DNA of 64,000 nucleotides from Kribbella pratensis (GTDB lineage Bacteria > Actinomycetota > Actinomycetes > Propionibacteriales > Kribbellaceae). Position numbers and translations under genes: made by a program. Positions 1 to 8,136 of the stretch are shown here, one piece after another. Under the pieces are notes generated by a model. That model saw nothing but the letters and a program-made list of their open reading frames with translations. It was not told where the DNA came from and did not search any database. The stretch's first letter is position 1. Each line of letters begins with the position of its first letter. The stretch is from NCBI RefSeq assembly GCF_004365355.1, contig NZ_SODP01000003.1, positions 992,001 to 1,056,000 on the forward strand. The letters are read 5' to 3'.

Positions 1-104
1 GCGTCGACCGACCCGGCCTCGACCTGGCCGCCATCGGCCGCATGTTCACTCGTTTGACCGAGGCCCACACCGCCCGGATGACGGCGCTCGGCCTGCAGGC
101 CTGA
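1..104 (+). CDS. 3' end of an unidentified gene
   Basis: An open frame runs in from the left edge and stops at TGA 102-104. About 33 residues are visible, ending in ARMTALGLQA, with G/C at most third positions as in a real actinobacterial gene. No domain can be named from so little. It points towards the minus-strand gene ending at 340, and the palindromic element at 111-260 lies between them, as a bidirectional terminator would. Confidence 0.45.
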   Translation, partial: VDRPGLDLAAIGRMFTRLTEAHTARMTALGLQA

Positions 105-110
105 AGCCCG

Positions 111-260
111 ATTTGCCTGGCTGACCCAGCAAATCCGGGGTTCGTCACCTTGCACCCTCGTGGTCAACCCCGCATTTGCCTGGCTGACCCACCAAATCCG
201 GGGTTCGTCACCCTGAACCCGGGTGTGCAACCCCGCACTTGGTGGGTCTACCAGGCAAAT
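111..260. repeat. 63-bp direct repeat merging into a 40-bp-arm palindrome
   Basis: Positions 111-149 and 174-212 are the same 39 bases except one; the similarity continues to 173 and 236, giving two 63-bp units. The second unit is followed by an inverted copy: 174-213 pairs with 221-260 at 33 of 40 positions, around a 7-base loop. The transcript would form one very long hairpin. Because unit 1 resembles unit 2, it could also pair with the right arm. The element lies between convergent genes. It may be a REP-like palindromic element or a bidirectional terminator; no transposase is nearby. Confidence 0.75.
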
Positions 261-339
261 TGGGGAGGGTGGGCGGGCTGGAGACGGCAACGGCCGCCTG
301 CCCCCTGGTGGGGGCGGCGGCCGTTGGGTGGCGCCTGGA

Positions 340-615
340 CTAGGCGGTTCTGGCCTTGCTGTTGCGCGACGAGATGATCGCGATCACGATCGCGGCGCAG
401 ATGACCTGGATCAGGTACTGGATCCAGTCCGGGCCCGATGTGTCCTTGACGCCGAGGAAGTAGGCGATCAGACCACCGATGAAGGCGCCGATGCCGCCGC
501 CGAGGATGGTCCAGCCGAGGCTGATGTTCTGCTTGCCGGGGAGCACCAGCCGGGCCAACGGCCCGAAGATGATGCCCGCGATGAGACTGACGATGATCAT
601 CCAGACCCAGTACAC
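340..615 (-). CDS. GlsB/YeaQ/YmgE-family small membrane protein
   Basis: This 91-residue protein has three membrane segments, roughly at residues 5-25, 33-53 and 63-81. Glycine-rich helices such as GGGIGAFIGGLIAYFLG are typical of the GlsB/YeaQ/YmgE (transglycosylase-associated) family. Members are small inner-membrane proteins induced by stress; the molecular role is not settled. The GTG start at 615 is chosen because AAGGAGG lies four bases upstream; the next ATG is too far from it. Longer upstream reading has no ribosome site. It stands alone and ends towards the palindrome at 174-260. Confidence 0.82.
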   Translation of the reverse strand: MYWVWMIIVSLIAGIIFGPLARLVLPGKQNISLGWTILGGGIGAFIGGLIAYFLGVKDTSGPDWIQYLIQVICAAIVIAIISSRNSKARTA

Positions 616-760
616 GGTTCCTCCTTGTGAGGGATGGCGGACCTGCACGTACCTGGTGCCCCGTGACAACCAGACCAATCACGCGGCAGGTCTTACCGCC
701 ATCGTGCCCCCTCGACCGCCCTCCGCAACCCGGACACGCTCTACTGTGTCCGGACCGCGA

Positions 761-988
761 TCAGATCGCGCCGAACCCGACCTTGCGGGTCGACACCTCA
801 CCGATCTCGACGTACGCCAGCCGGTCGGCCGGGATCAGCACCCGGCGGCCCTTCTCGTCGGTCAGCTGCAGCAGACCGGTCTTGCCGGCGAGGGCCTCAG
901 CCACCAGTTCCTGGACCTCTTCCGGGCTCTGCTCGCTCTCCAGCACCAACTCACGATTGGCGTGCTGGACGCCGATCTTGACCTCCAC
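761..988 (-). CDS. DUF3107 protein
   Basis: This 75-residue protein begins VEVKIGVQHANREL and has a C-terminal RLAYVEIGEV stretch. Both match the DUF3107 family, whose M. tuberculosis member (Rv3208A/TB9.4) also sits next to a TetR gene. The function is unknown. GTG at 988 is the start, preceded by GGAGGG with suitable spacing. It lies downstream of the TetR gene at 1104-1733 on the same strand, the conserved order in actinobacteria. It is cytoplasmic, with no membrane segment. Confidence 0.9.
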   Translation of the reverse strand: MEVKIGVQHANRELVLESEQSPEEVQELVAEALAGKTGLLQLTDEKGRRVLIPADRLAYVEIGEVSTRKVGFGAI

Positions 989-1103
989 GAAACCCTCCGG
1001 GCACGTTCCGACCGGCGGCTCTCGCCGGTAACGCTTTCGAGCCTATCCGCTGCCGCCGCCGAGCTCTCACCCGTCCGCCCAGAGCAGAACCTCGGGCCTG
1101 TCC

Positions 1104-1733
1104 TCAGCTGTCGGTCCGGGGGAAGCCCCGGATGCCGCGCCAGGCCAGCGAAGCGACCAGGTCGGCGGCGTGCTCCTGCGGGATCGACGGGTTGCCCTCA
1201 CCGAGCCAGTACCGCGCGCTGACCTGCGCCATACCGACCAGGCTGACCGCCAGCACCATCGACTGTTCACGGCTCAGGCCAGCGTCCGCGCTGATCACCT
1301 CGGACACCGCCTCGGCGCAGGCCTGCGTGACCCGGTCGACCCGCTCGCGCACGGCGGGCTCATTGGTCAGGTCGGACTCGAACACCAGCCGGAAGGCGCC
1401 CTGGGCGTTCGCGACGTAGTCGTAGAACGCGTGCATGGTCGCCGCGACCCGGAGCTTGTTGTCCTCGGTCGACTTCAGCGCGTCCTGCACCGAGGCGACG
1501 ATCGCGTCGCAGGAGGTGTCCAGGAGCGCCAGGTAGAGCTCGAGCTTGCCTGGGAAGTGCTGGTACAGGACCGGCTTGGAGACGCCGGCCCGGTCGGCGA
1601 TGTCGTCCATCGCGGCGGCGTGGTAGCCGTTCGCGACGAACACCTCCTGGGCCGCCTCGAGCAATTGCGCGCGCCGAGCCAGCCGGGGCAGGCGGCTCCC
1701 ACGCTTGGGTGCTGTCTCCGGAGTGGTCGACAC
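1104..1733 (-). CDS. TetR-family regulator next to DUF3107
   Basis: This 209-residue protein has an N-terminal TetR DNA-binding domain (about residues 20-66) with the recognition segment GVSKPVLYQHFPGK. The all-helical ligand domain follows and ends WRGIRGFPRTDS. It matches the regulator that accompanies DUF3107 in mycobacteria (Rv3208). The ligand and targets are not evident. The GTG start at 1733 has AAGGAG about nine bases upstream. The gene is about 100 bp upstream of DUF3107, so the two may be cotranscribed. Confidence 0.9.
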   Translation of the reverse strand: MSTTPETAPKRGSRLPRLARRAQLLEAAQEVFVANGYHAAAMDDIADRAGVSKPVLYQHFPGKLELYLALLDTSCDAIVASVQDALKSTEDNKLRVAATMHAFYDYVANAQGAFRLVFESDLTNEPAVRERVDRVTQACAEAVSEVISADAGLSREQSMVLAVSLVGMAQVSARYWLGEGNPSIPQEHAADLVASLAWRGIRGFPRTDS

Positions 1734-1839
1734 GGTGGCGCTCCTTCAGGTGGTGTTCACCGAATCCTACCCAGCAGTCCTCCTGACCAGTAGCTTCCCC
1801 GCCGAACCAGGTCCCATCGCTGTTCGGCCGTGGGAGCTG

Positions 1840-2019
1840 TCAGCGGTAATCGTCTTCCTCGTCGTCACCCACCTCGCGGCGTTGTTCCTCCACGTCCGCG
1901 GGGTTGGCGTCGGCGGGCACGTCCTCCTCGACGACCTCATCCAGCGGGTCCTGCTCGGTGTCGTACTCGGCGTCGAAGGCCGGGTCGTAGTCCGGACCTT
2001 CGAAGTCGGTCTCTGACAT
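1840..2019 (-). CDS. Small acidic protein of unknown function
   Basis: This 59-residue protein, MSETDFEGPDYDP... ending DDEEDDYR, is extremely acidic. It has a GAGG/AGGAGG ribosome site just before ATG 2019. The start lies 15 bases inside the end of the upstream polymerase gene (2033-2959), so translation is probably coupled. A PADVEEQRREV segment recalls the PEADxxEQ motif of many small actinobacterial hypothetical proteins; that comparison is from memory. No function can be assigned, and it is likely disordered. Confidence 0.65.
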   Translation of the reverse strand: MSETDFEGPDYDPAFDAEYDTEQDPLDEVVEEDVPADANPADVEEQRREVGDDEEDDYR

Positions 2020-2032
2020 GTCGCCTCCTGGC

Positions 2033-2959
2033 TCAGGTAGGTAGCGGCTGCGGATCGTCGTACAGGCCCTCGAGCACGTCGCCGTACTCCTCGATCCGGG
2101 CCAGTACGTCGTGCGGGAGGAACCGGAGGTCGTCCGGCGACGTGGCCGACGCCACCTCGTCCCAGTCGATCGGTGTGGAGACCCGTGGCTCGTCGGAGCC
2201 GCGAAGCGAGTACGGCGCCAGCGTGGTCTTCGCGCTGGCGTTCTGACTCCAGTCGATGAAAACTTTGCCGGGCCGGAGCGCCTTGGTCATGTTGGCGGTC
2301 ACATTCTCCGGCAGGGCCTCCGCCAGCTGCTCTGCCAGCTGTTTGGCGAACGCACTGGTCAGGCGGGACGACGCAGGCTCGATCGGCACGTACAGGTGCA
2401 TGCCCTTGTTCCCGGACGTCTTCGGCCAGCCCTCGAGACCGAAATGCCCCAACAGCTCCCGGAGTGCCAATGCCACGTCGCAGCACTCGACAATGGTCGC
2501 TCCCGGGCCTGGGTCGAGGTCGAACACGATCAGATCGGCCTTCGGGTCCTTGCCGCCGTTCGACAGACCGATCCGCCACTGCGGCACGTGCAGCTCGAGT
2601 GCGGCCAGGTTCGCCAGCCACACCACGGTCTGTACGTCGTCACACACCACGAACTCCGCCTCGTCGCGACCGGTCGAACTCCCGGGCGTAGGCAGCGTCT
2701 CGGTGCGCACCCAGTCCGGCGTACCGCGGGGTGCGTTCTTCTCGAAGAAGTACGCCGCCTCGGTGCCGTCGGGCCACCGTTTGCGGGTCAGGGGCCGATC
2801 GCTCAGGTGGGGGAGCAGGAGCTCGGCCACCTGGTGGTAGTAGTCGATCACTTCGGCCTTGGTGAACCCGGTCTGTGGATACAGCACCTTGCCGAGGTTG
2901 GTGAGCTTCATGGTCTGCCCGTCCACCTCGGTCGTCAGCTGCTGCTGCGCGCCCGCCAT
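2033..2959 (-). CDS. Stand-alone LigD-type polymerase (PolDom)
   Basis: This 308-residue protein matches the archaeo-eukaryotic-primase-like polymerase domain of LigD. Metal-binding DxD is visible in VFDLDPGPG (D147, D149), followed by KTSGNKGMHLYVPI (about 180-193) and the C-terminal PYSLRG segment. Such enzymes add ribo- or deoxyribonucleotides during NHEJ gap filling. Ligase and nuclease domains are absent, and no Ku gene is in the window, so this is an unfused enzyme of the PolD type. The ATG at 2959 is used; no strong ribosome site is seen. It is divergent from the hydrolase at 2993, only 33 bp away. Confidence 0.88.
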   Translation of the reverse strand: MAGAQQQLTTEVDGQTMKLTNLGKVLYPQTGFTKAEVIDYYHQVAELLLPHLSDRPLTRKRWPDGTEAAYFFEKNAPRGTPDWVRTETLPTPGSSTGRDEAEFVVCDDVQTVVWLANLAALELHVPQWRIGLSNGGKDPKADLIVFDLDPGPGATIVECCDVALALRELLGHFGLEGWPKTSGNKGMHLYVPIEPASSRLTSAFAKQLAEQLAEALPENVTANMTKALRPGKVFIDWSQNASAKTTLAPYSLRGSDEPRVSTPIDWDEVASATSPDDLRFLPHDVLARIEEYGDVLEGLYDDPQPLPT

Positions 2960-2992
2960 GCGTCCCAGTCTCCACCTACGGGGCGTCCTAGC

Positions 2993-3934
2993 ATGGGTGC
3001 CGTGGATAGTTACGGGCCAGTAACCGAGGATGGCGTGCCCCCGGAGCTGAAACGGTGGCCGGAGCGGCGGGTGCCGGTCGCGGGCGTGGATCTGCTGGTC
3101 AGGGACCTGCCTGGCGCGGCGCCGGAGCTCCCGCCCGCACTGTTCGTGCACGGCCTCGGCGGATCGTCACTGAACTGGACCGCCCTGGGCCTGATGCTCA
3201 ACGACACGATCCGCGGCATCGCCCCCGACCTCCCCGGATTCGGTCGTACGCCGCTGTCGGGCGCGGCCGGGATCTCGGAGCAGGCCGCGGTCCTGGTCGA
3301 GCTGCTGGAGCGTGAGTACGACCAGCCGGTGCACGTGTTCGGGAACTCGATGGGTGGGGCGTCGTCGGTCGCGCTGGCTGCGCTACGTCCTGATCTGGTG
3401 GCCTCGTTGACGTTGGTCTCGCCTGCGCTACCGCATCCGCGGGTGTCGGCCAGCGCGTTGTGGTTCACGGCGCTGGCTACGCCCCGGCTCGGTCCCGCCG
3501 TACTGGAGAGGTCGGCGCGGCTGCCGTTCGAGCGGCGCTTCCAGGCCTCGCTGGCGATGGTGTTCGGCGATCCGCGGTCGCTGGCGCCAGAGGTGCGGGC
3601 GGCGTACGAGGCGGAGTTGCACCGGCGCGACACCGACCCGTGGGGCCGGCAGGCGACGCTGGACGGCGCACGGAGCATTCTGCGGTCGTCGCTGGCCAGA
3701 CCGCGCCGGTCGCTGTGGGCAGACGCCGCCAAGGTGGAGTGCCCGGTCCTCTTGATCTACGGCGGCAGGGACCGACTGGTCGACGCAAGGATCCGCACCA
3801 AGGCCCAGCGCACGTTCCCGAACGCGCGACTGCTCTATCTGCCACAGTCCGGGCACGTCGCGCAGATGGAGCATCCGGCTGAGGTCGCTCGGGCTTTCCG
3901 GCAGTTGATCGAGTCGAATCCGACGTCCGACTGA
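2993..3934 (+). CDS. Alpha/beta hydrolase, LipV-like
   Basis: This 313-residue alpha/beta-hydrolase has the oxyanion segment HGLGGSS (53-59), nucleophile elbow GNSMGG (Ser119), acid residue in GGRDRLVD (about 259) and catalytic His in SGHVAQMEHP (about 287). The catalytic triad is therefore complete. Its place near adnA matches Rv3203 (LipV), an esterase/lipase. No signal peptide is present, so it is cytoplasmic. GTG 3002 is an alternative start that would remove three residues. The substrate is unknown. Confidence 0.85.
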   Translation: MGAVDSYGPVTEDGVPPELKRWPERRVPVAGVDLLVRDLPGAAPELPPALFVHGLGGSSLNWTALGLMLNDTIRGIAPDLPGFGRTPLSGAAGISEQAAVLVELLEREYDQPVHVFGNSMGGASSVALAALRPDLVASLTLVSPALPHPRVSASALWFTALATPRLGPAVLERSARLPFERRFQASLAMVFGDPRSLAPEVRAAYEAELHRRDTDPWGRQATLDGARSILRSSLARPRRSLWADAAKVECPVLLIYGGRDRLVDARIRTKAQRTFPNARLLYLPQSGHVAQMEHPAEVARAFRQLIESNPTSD

Positions 3935-4020
3935 GACACGACTGAGCGACGGCTTCGGTCAACTTTCCTCTCGCCTGACAAGTACTACAGATGACTTGTC
4001 GAACGAACGAGAGGACCACT

Positions 4021-6771
4021 GTGCGAGTGATCGGCAGAACCGCCCGAAGTCTGTCGCTGGGGATGGTCGCACTGCTCGGTGTGGGGACACTCACTGCCAC
4101 CGCCGCACCGCCAACGCTCCCATCAGTTGCTAAAGGCAATCAATGGGACGTGCGGCCGGTGACCGGCGGTTACCAGCTCACGCTGCACCTGGACACACCT
4201 GCGCCGATGCGCGCGTCGCTTCCGCTCCTGGAGGTTGACGGCAAGCCACTGGGCGTCGCGAAGCAGTCGCCGGACCGCAAGTCGCTGACGCTGGTCAGCG
4301 CTGACCCGGCCATGCTGCAGGCCCACGACGTACGCCTGGTCTGGTCCGGCGACCTGGGTAAGCAATCCGGCCTGAGCCGGGGCATCGCCGCGGCCGGCCC
4401 TACCGACGCCTACTGGTTAAAGGCGCGGCGTGGTCCGCTCTTGCCGGTAGACCCCGGCGCAGTGGGCAAGTACAAGGTCGACACAGCGGAGTACAACCTC
4501 GGCAACGAGGCCGTCTTCCTGCCAGGCCTCGGCCATCGCTCGGAGCTGCTCGGCAAGGTGTACTCGCCGCGTGGTGCGAGCGGTCCGCGGCCACTGGTTG
4601 TCTTCCTGCACGGCCGGCACGAGGTCTGCTACGGCGATCCGACCCACCCGTCCGATGACGCCAGACCGTGGCCGTGCCCGCCTGGCATGAAGGCGATCCC
4701 GAGCTACCGCGGGTACGACGGACCGGCGACCGCGCTGGCCAGTAACGGCTACCAGGTCGTGTCGATCAGCGCCAACGCGATCAACGCCTGGGACAGCGAT
4801 GCGTACGACGCGGGCGCCCAGGCGCGGGCCGAGCTGATCCTCGACCACCTCGCCTTGTGGCGGAAGTGGTCGACGATCGGCGGCGGACCGTTCGGCACCA
4901 GGTACGTCGGCAAGATCGACCTGCGGAACGTCGGTCTGATGGGCCACTCCCGAGGCGGTGAGGGTGTCGCGCGTGCCGCCGTGCTCAACGCGGACCGCGG
5001 CGGTCAGTACGGCATCCGTGCGGTGCTACCGCTCGCGCCGACCGATTTCGCGCGCGCAACCGTTCCAGGTGTGGCGATGAGCGTCGTACTGCCGTACTGC
5101 GACGGTGACGTGTCCGACCTGCAGGGACAGAAGTTCTACGACGACACCCGGTACTCCGTCGGGGGTGACACCGCACCGCGCTCGACTGTCACGGTCATGG
5201 GCGCCAACCACAACTTCTTCAACACCGAGTGGACGCCGGGGCAGTCCGTCGCGCCGTCGAACGACGACTGGTTCGGCGACGAAAAGGCGTCACCGTGCGG
5301 TGCGAAGTACCCGGGCCGGTTGACGCCGAAGGAGCAGCAGGCCGTCGGTACGGCGTACGTCGCCGGGTTCTTCCGCTTGCAGTTGGGACATGAGAAGCAG
5401 TTCCTGCCGCAGTTCGACGGATCGGACTCGCGAGCAGCGTCCGCGGGCAACGCCGTCGTACGGGTGGTGTCGCAGGGACGGGTTCTGAACCCTCTCGACA
5501 GGGCACTGCCGGCCGGAGCGGTCGCGGGGAAGGTGTCTGCGACAGTCTGCGCCGGTGTGACCACTACTGCTCTCCGAGCATCGACACCGACCTGCATGTC
5601 GACGGATGACTGGTCCAACGCACCGCACTGGGGCGCAGCGTGGTTCGCGGCGAAGACGCCGACCACTGCGGTCACCAAGCTGAAGTGGTCCGGGACAAAC
5701 GGTGTAGTGCGAGTCAACGTGCCGGCAGGGGAGCGCGACGTACGGCGGGTTGCCGCGCTGACGTTCCGTGCCGCACCGGACCCGGCTGGCGCGCCCAAGA
5801 CCGACCTGAGCGTTCACGTCGTCGACGGGCACGGACGGGCGGCCGTCGTACCGGTGTCTGCGGTCAGTGATGCGCTGGTGCGGATGCCGGGCAGCAACGA
5901 CGGCGGTCTACCGAAGAACCTGCTCCGGACGGTCCGCATCCCGGTGTCCTCGTTGAAGGGCATCGACCTGCGCGATGTGCGTGCTGTGGAGCTGCGTACG
6001 GACAGGGTGGCCAGCGGGTCGGCGTACGTGAGCGATCTGGCCTTCTCGTCGCCCGGGCTGGGTCTGCCGGTGCCTGCGACGCTGCTGCCGAAGCTGTCCG
6101 CGTCGAGCGTCACTGTGAAGGAAGGCGACAAGGGCACGCACGCAGTCGACTTCTGGGTGACCATGTCGCGGCCCAGTATCCGGCCGGTCAGCGTGTACGT
6201 CGAGACGAACGGCGAGCTGGGCGAGAGCGTCGGCGACGTCAGCCAGCAGCTGGTCTTCAAGCCGGGACAGATGCGGCAGAAGGTGACTGTGCCGATCACC
6301 GGCAACACGCGGGACAGCTACGACCTGCCGTTCAGCCTGGTGCTGTCGGCGCCGCACGACGCGCTGCTGAATGAGTCCTTCGGCCACGGTCTGGTCCTGG
6401 ACGACGACCCGACGCCGACGCTGACCCTGAGCAACCTGACGACGGTCGAGAAGACCGGCCTGGTCAACTTCGGAGTCAAGCTGTCCGCTCCGAGCGACAA
6501 GTACGTGTCGTTCAGCGGAGTGCTCAAGGACGGTACGGCGGTCATCCGCAAGGACTACACGTCCGCCAACGACGAGGGCACCGGCCCGGTCGACCGCTCC
6601 ATCGACGGGTACGTCGAGCCGGGGCAGACCACCGGCGAGCTGTCCGTGAAGATCCTCGACGACAAGGTCAAGGAACCGGCCGAAACGTTCAGCGCGGTCG
6701 TCCAGCAGGTCGACGGCGCCGAGTTGAAGGTCCCGATGACCCTCACAGGAACGATCATCGACAACGACTAG
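4021..6771 (+). CDS. Secreted alpha/beta hydrolase with C-terminal Calx-beta domains
   Basis: This 916-residue secreted protein starts at GTG 4021 (GAGAGGA upstream) with a signal peptide ending near TATAAPP. A hydrolase core follows, with VFLHGRH (oxyanion loop region) and GLMGHSRGGEG at about residue 300-310 giving the serine elbow. The middle part contains paired cysteines typical of exported proteins. The last ~230 residues form two Calx-beta-like repeats (about 688-804 and 805-916), ending in IIDND. The family resembles large secreted actinobacterial esterases/acetylxylan-esterase-like hydrolases. The substrate is not known. A 12-bp-stem hairpin follows at 6779. Confidence 0.8.
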   Translation: MRVIGRTARSLSLGMVALLGVGTLTATAAPPTLPSVAKGNQWDVRPVTGGYQLTLHLDTPAPMRASLPLLEVDGKPLGVAKQSPDRKSLTLVSADPAMLQAHDVRLVWSGDLGKQSGLSRGIAAAGPTDAYWLKARRGPLLPVDPGAVGKYKVDTAEYNLGNEAVFLPGLGHRSELLGKVYSPRGASGPRPLVVFLHGRHEVCYGDPTHPSDDARPWPCPPGMKAIPSYRGYDGPATALASNGYQVVSISANAINAWDSDAYDAGAQARAELILDHLALWRKWSTIGGGPFGTRYVGKIDLRNVGLMGHSRGGEGVARAAVLNADRGGQYGIRAVLPLAPTDFARATVPGVAMSVVLPYCDGDVSDLQGQKFYDDTRYSVGGDTAPRSTVTVMGANHNFFNTEWTPGQSVAPSNDDWFGDEKASPCGAKYPGRLTPKEQQAVGTAYVAGFFRLQLGHEKQFLPQFDGSDSRAASAGNAVVRVVSQGRVLNPLDRALPAGAVAGKVSATVCAGVTTTALRASTPTCMSTDDWSNAPHWGAAWFAAKTPTTAVTKLKWSGTNGVVRVNVPAGERDVRRVAALTFRAAPDPAGAPKTDLSVHVVDGHGRAAVVPVSAVSDALVRMPGSNDGGLPKNLLRTVRIPVSSLKGIDLRDVRAVELRTDRVASGSAYVSDLAFSSPGLGLPVPATLLPKLSASSVTVKEGDKGTHAVDFWVTMSRPSIRPVSVYVETNGELGESVGDVSQQLVFKPGQMRQKVTVPITGNTRDSYDLPFSLVLSAPHDALLNESFGHGLVLDDDPTPTLTLSNLTTVEKTGLVNFGVKLSAPSDKYVSFSGVLKDGTAVIRKDYTSANDEGTGPVDRSIDGYVEPGQTTGELSVKILDDKVKEPAETFSAVVQQVDGAELKVPMTLTGTIIDND

Positions 6772-6778
6772 TACCACC

Positions 6779-6813
6779 GACGTGCCGGGCACCCTGGGGG
6801 CGCCCGGCACGTC
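6779..6813 (+). terminator. Hairpin terminator after the secreted hydrolase
   Basis: Positions 6779-6790 (GACGTGCCGGGC) pair perfectly with 6802-6813 around an 11-base loop, eight bases after the stop codon. There is no strong U-tract, which is common for terminators in high-GC actinobacteria. Confidence 0.7.
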
Positions 6814-6945
6814 TCGTTCCCGAGACACCCGGCCCGGGATGTGGACTCCGCGAGGGGTCGCTTGGGATGTGCGGGAACATTGGGGGTGGGAGAGATGGTT
6901 GAAAACCGGAGATCCCGTCCGACGTCTTCCTGAGGAGCCGACAAC

Positions 6946-8136
6946 GTGTCACTGCCACCGCTGGTCGAACCAGCCGATGAGCTCACGATCGACGAGGTGC
7001 GACGGTACTCGCGGCACCTGATCATCCCCGAGGTCGGGATGGCCGGGCAGAAGCGGCTGAAGAACGCCAAGGTGCTGGTGATCGGCGCCGGCGGCCTCGG
7101 CAGCCCCGCGCTGCTGTACCTGGCTGCCGCCGGTGTAGGCACTCTCGGCATCGTCGAGTTCGACACCGTCGACGAGTCCAACCTGCAGCGCCAGATCATC
7201 CACGGCCAGTCCGACGTGGGCAAGTCCAAGGCCCAGTCGGCCAAGGAGTCCATCCTCGAGGCCAACCCGTACACGAACGTCGTCCTGCACGAGACCCGGC
7301 TGGACAACGACAACGTGTTCGAGATCTTCGAGCAGTACGACCTGATCGTGGACGGCACCGACAACTTCGCCACCCGCTACCTGGTCAACGACGCCGCCGT
7401 ACTGCTGCACAAGCCGTACGTCTGGGGTTCGATCTTCCGCTTCGACGGCCAGGTCAGCGTCTTCTGGGCCGACAACGGCCCGTGCTACCGCTGCCTCTAC
7501 CCGGAGCCGCCGCCACCCGGCATGGTCCCGTCCTGCGCCGAGGGCGGTGTGCTCGGCGTGCTGTGCGCGTCCGTCGGCGCGGCCCAGGTGACCGAGGCGA
7601 TCAAGCTGCTCACCGGCATCGGCGACCCGTCGCTCGGCCGGCTGAACATCTACGAGGCGCTCGACCTCAACTGGCGTTCGCTGAAGGTCCGCAAGGACCC
7701 GAACTGCGCGATCTGCGGTGAGAACCCGACCGTCACCGAGCTGATCGACTACGAGAGCTTCTGCGGCGCGATCACCGAGGAGGCGGCCGACGCGGCCGTC
7801 GGCTCGACGATCTCGGTGAAGCAGCTGAGCGAGTGGATCAAGCTCAAGGACAACGGCGAGAAGGACTTCGTGCTGATCGACGTCCGCGAGCCGAACGAGT
7901 ACGAGATCAACCGGATCCCGGGCTCGGTGCTGATCCCGAAGGCCGACTTCCAGACCGGTGTCGCGCTGGAGAAGCTGCCGCAGGACAAGCAGCTGGTCTT
8001 CCACTGCAAGTCCGGCGTCCGCTCGGCCGAGGTCCTCGCGATCGCCAAGGGCGCCGGCTTCTCCGACGCCGTCCACGTCGGCGGCGGCGTGGTCGCCTGG
8101 GTCGACCAGATCGACCCGAGCCAGCCCTCGTACTAG
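6946..8136 (+). CDS. moeZ: MoeZ: adenylyltransferase/sulfurtransferase
   Basis: This 396-residue protein joins a ThiF/MoeB adenylating domain to a C-terminal rhodanese domain. The nucleotide site is IGAGGLGSPAL (about 46-56). Zinc ligands are CYRC (about 180) and CAIC (about 254). The rhodanese catalytic cysteine is in FHCKSGVRS (about 353). MoeZ activates the C-terminal glycine of sulfur carriers (MoaD, CysO, ThiS) and transfers sulfur to them for molybdopterin, cysteine and related pathways. GTG 6946 has GAGGAG upstream. Its stop TAG is shared, within CTAG at 8133-8136, with the convergent gene. A molybdoenzyme lies at 50116. Confidence 0.95.
   Translation: MSLPPLVEPADELTIDEVRRYSRHLIIPEVGMAGQKRLKNAKVLVIGAGGLGSPALLYLAAAGVGTLGIVEFDTVDESNLQRQIIHGQSDVGKSKAQSAKESILEANPYTNVVLHETRLDNDNVFEIFEQYDLIVDGTDNFATRYLVNDAAVLLHKPYVWGSIFRFDGQVSVFWADNGPCYRCLYPEPPPPGMVPSCAEGGVLGVLCASVGAAQVTEAIKLLTGIGDPSLGRLNIYEALDLNWRSLKVRKDPNCAICGENPTVTELIDYESFCGAITEEAADAAVGSTISVKQLSEWIKLKDNGEKDFVLIDVREPNEYEINRIPGSVLIPKADFQTGVALEKLPQDKQLVFHCKSGVRSAEVLAIAKGAGFSDAVHVGGGVVAWVDQIDPSQPSY

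Noticed and set aside
111..260. Integron or phage attachment site
   Set aside because: No integrase, recombinase or tRNA gene lies nearby, and the copies are tandem/inverted rather than flanking an insert.
2111..2992. N-terminal extension of the LipV-like hydrolase
   Set aside because: It is antisense to the PolDom gene; alpha/beta-hydrolase similarity begins only after 2993.
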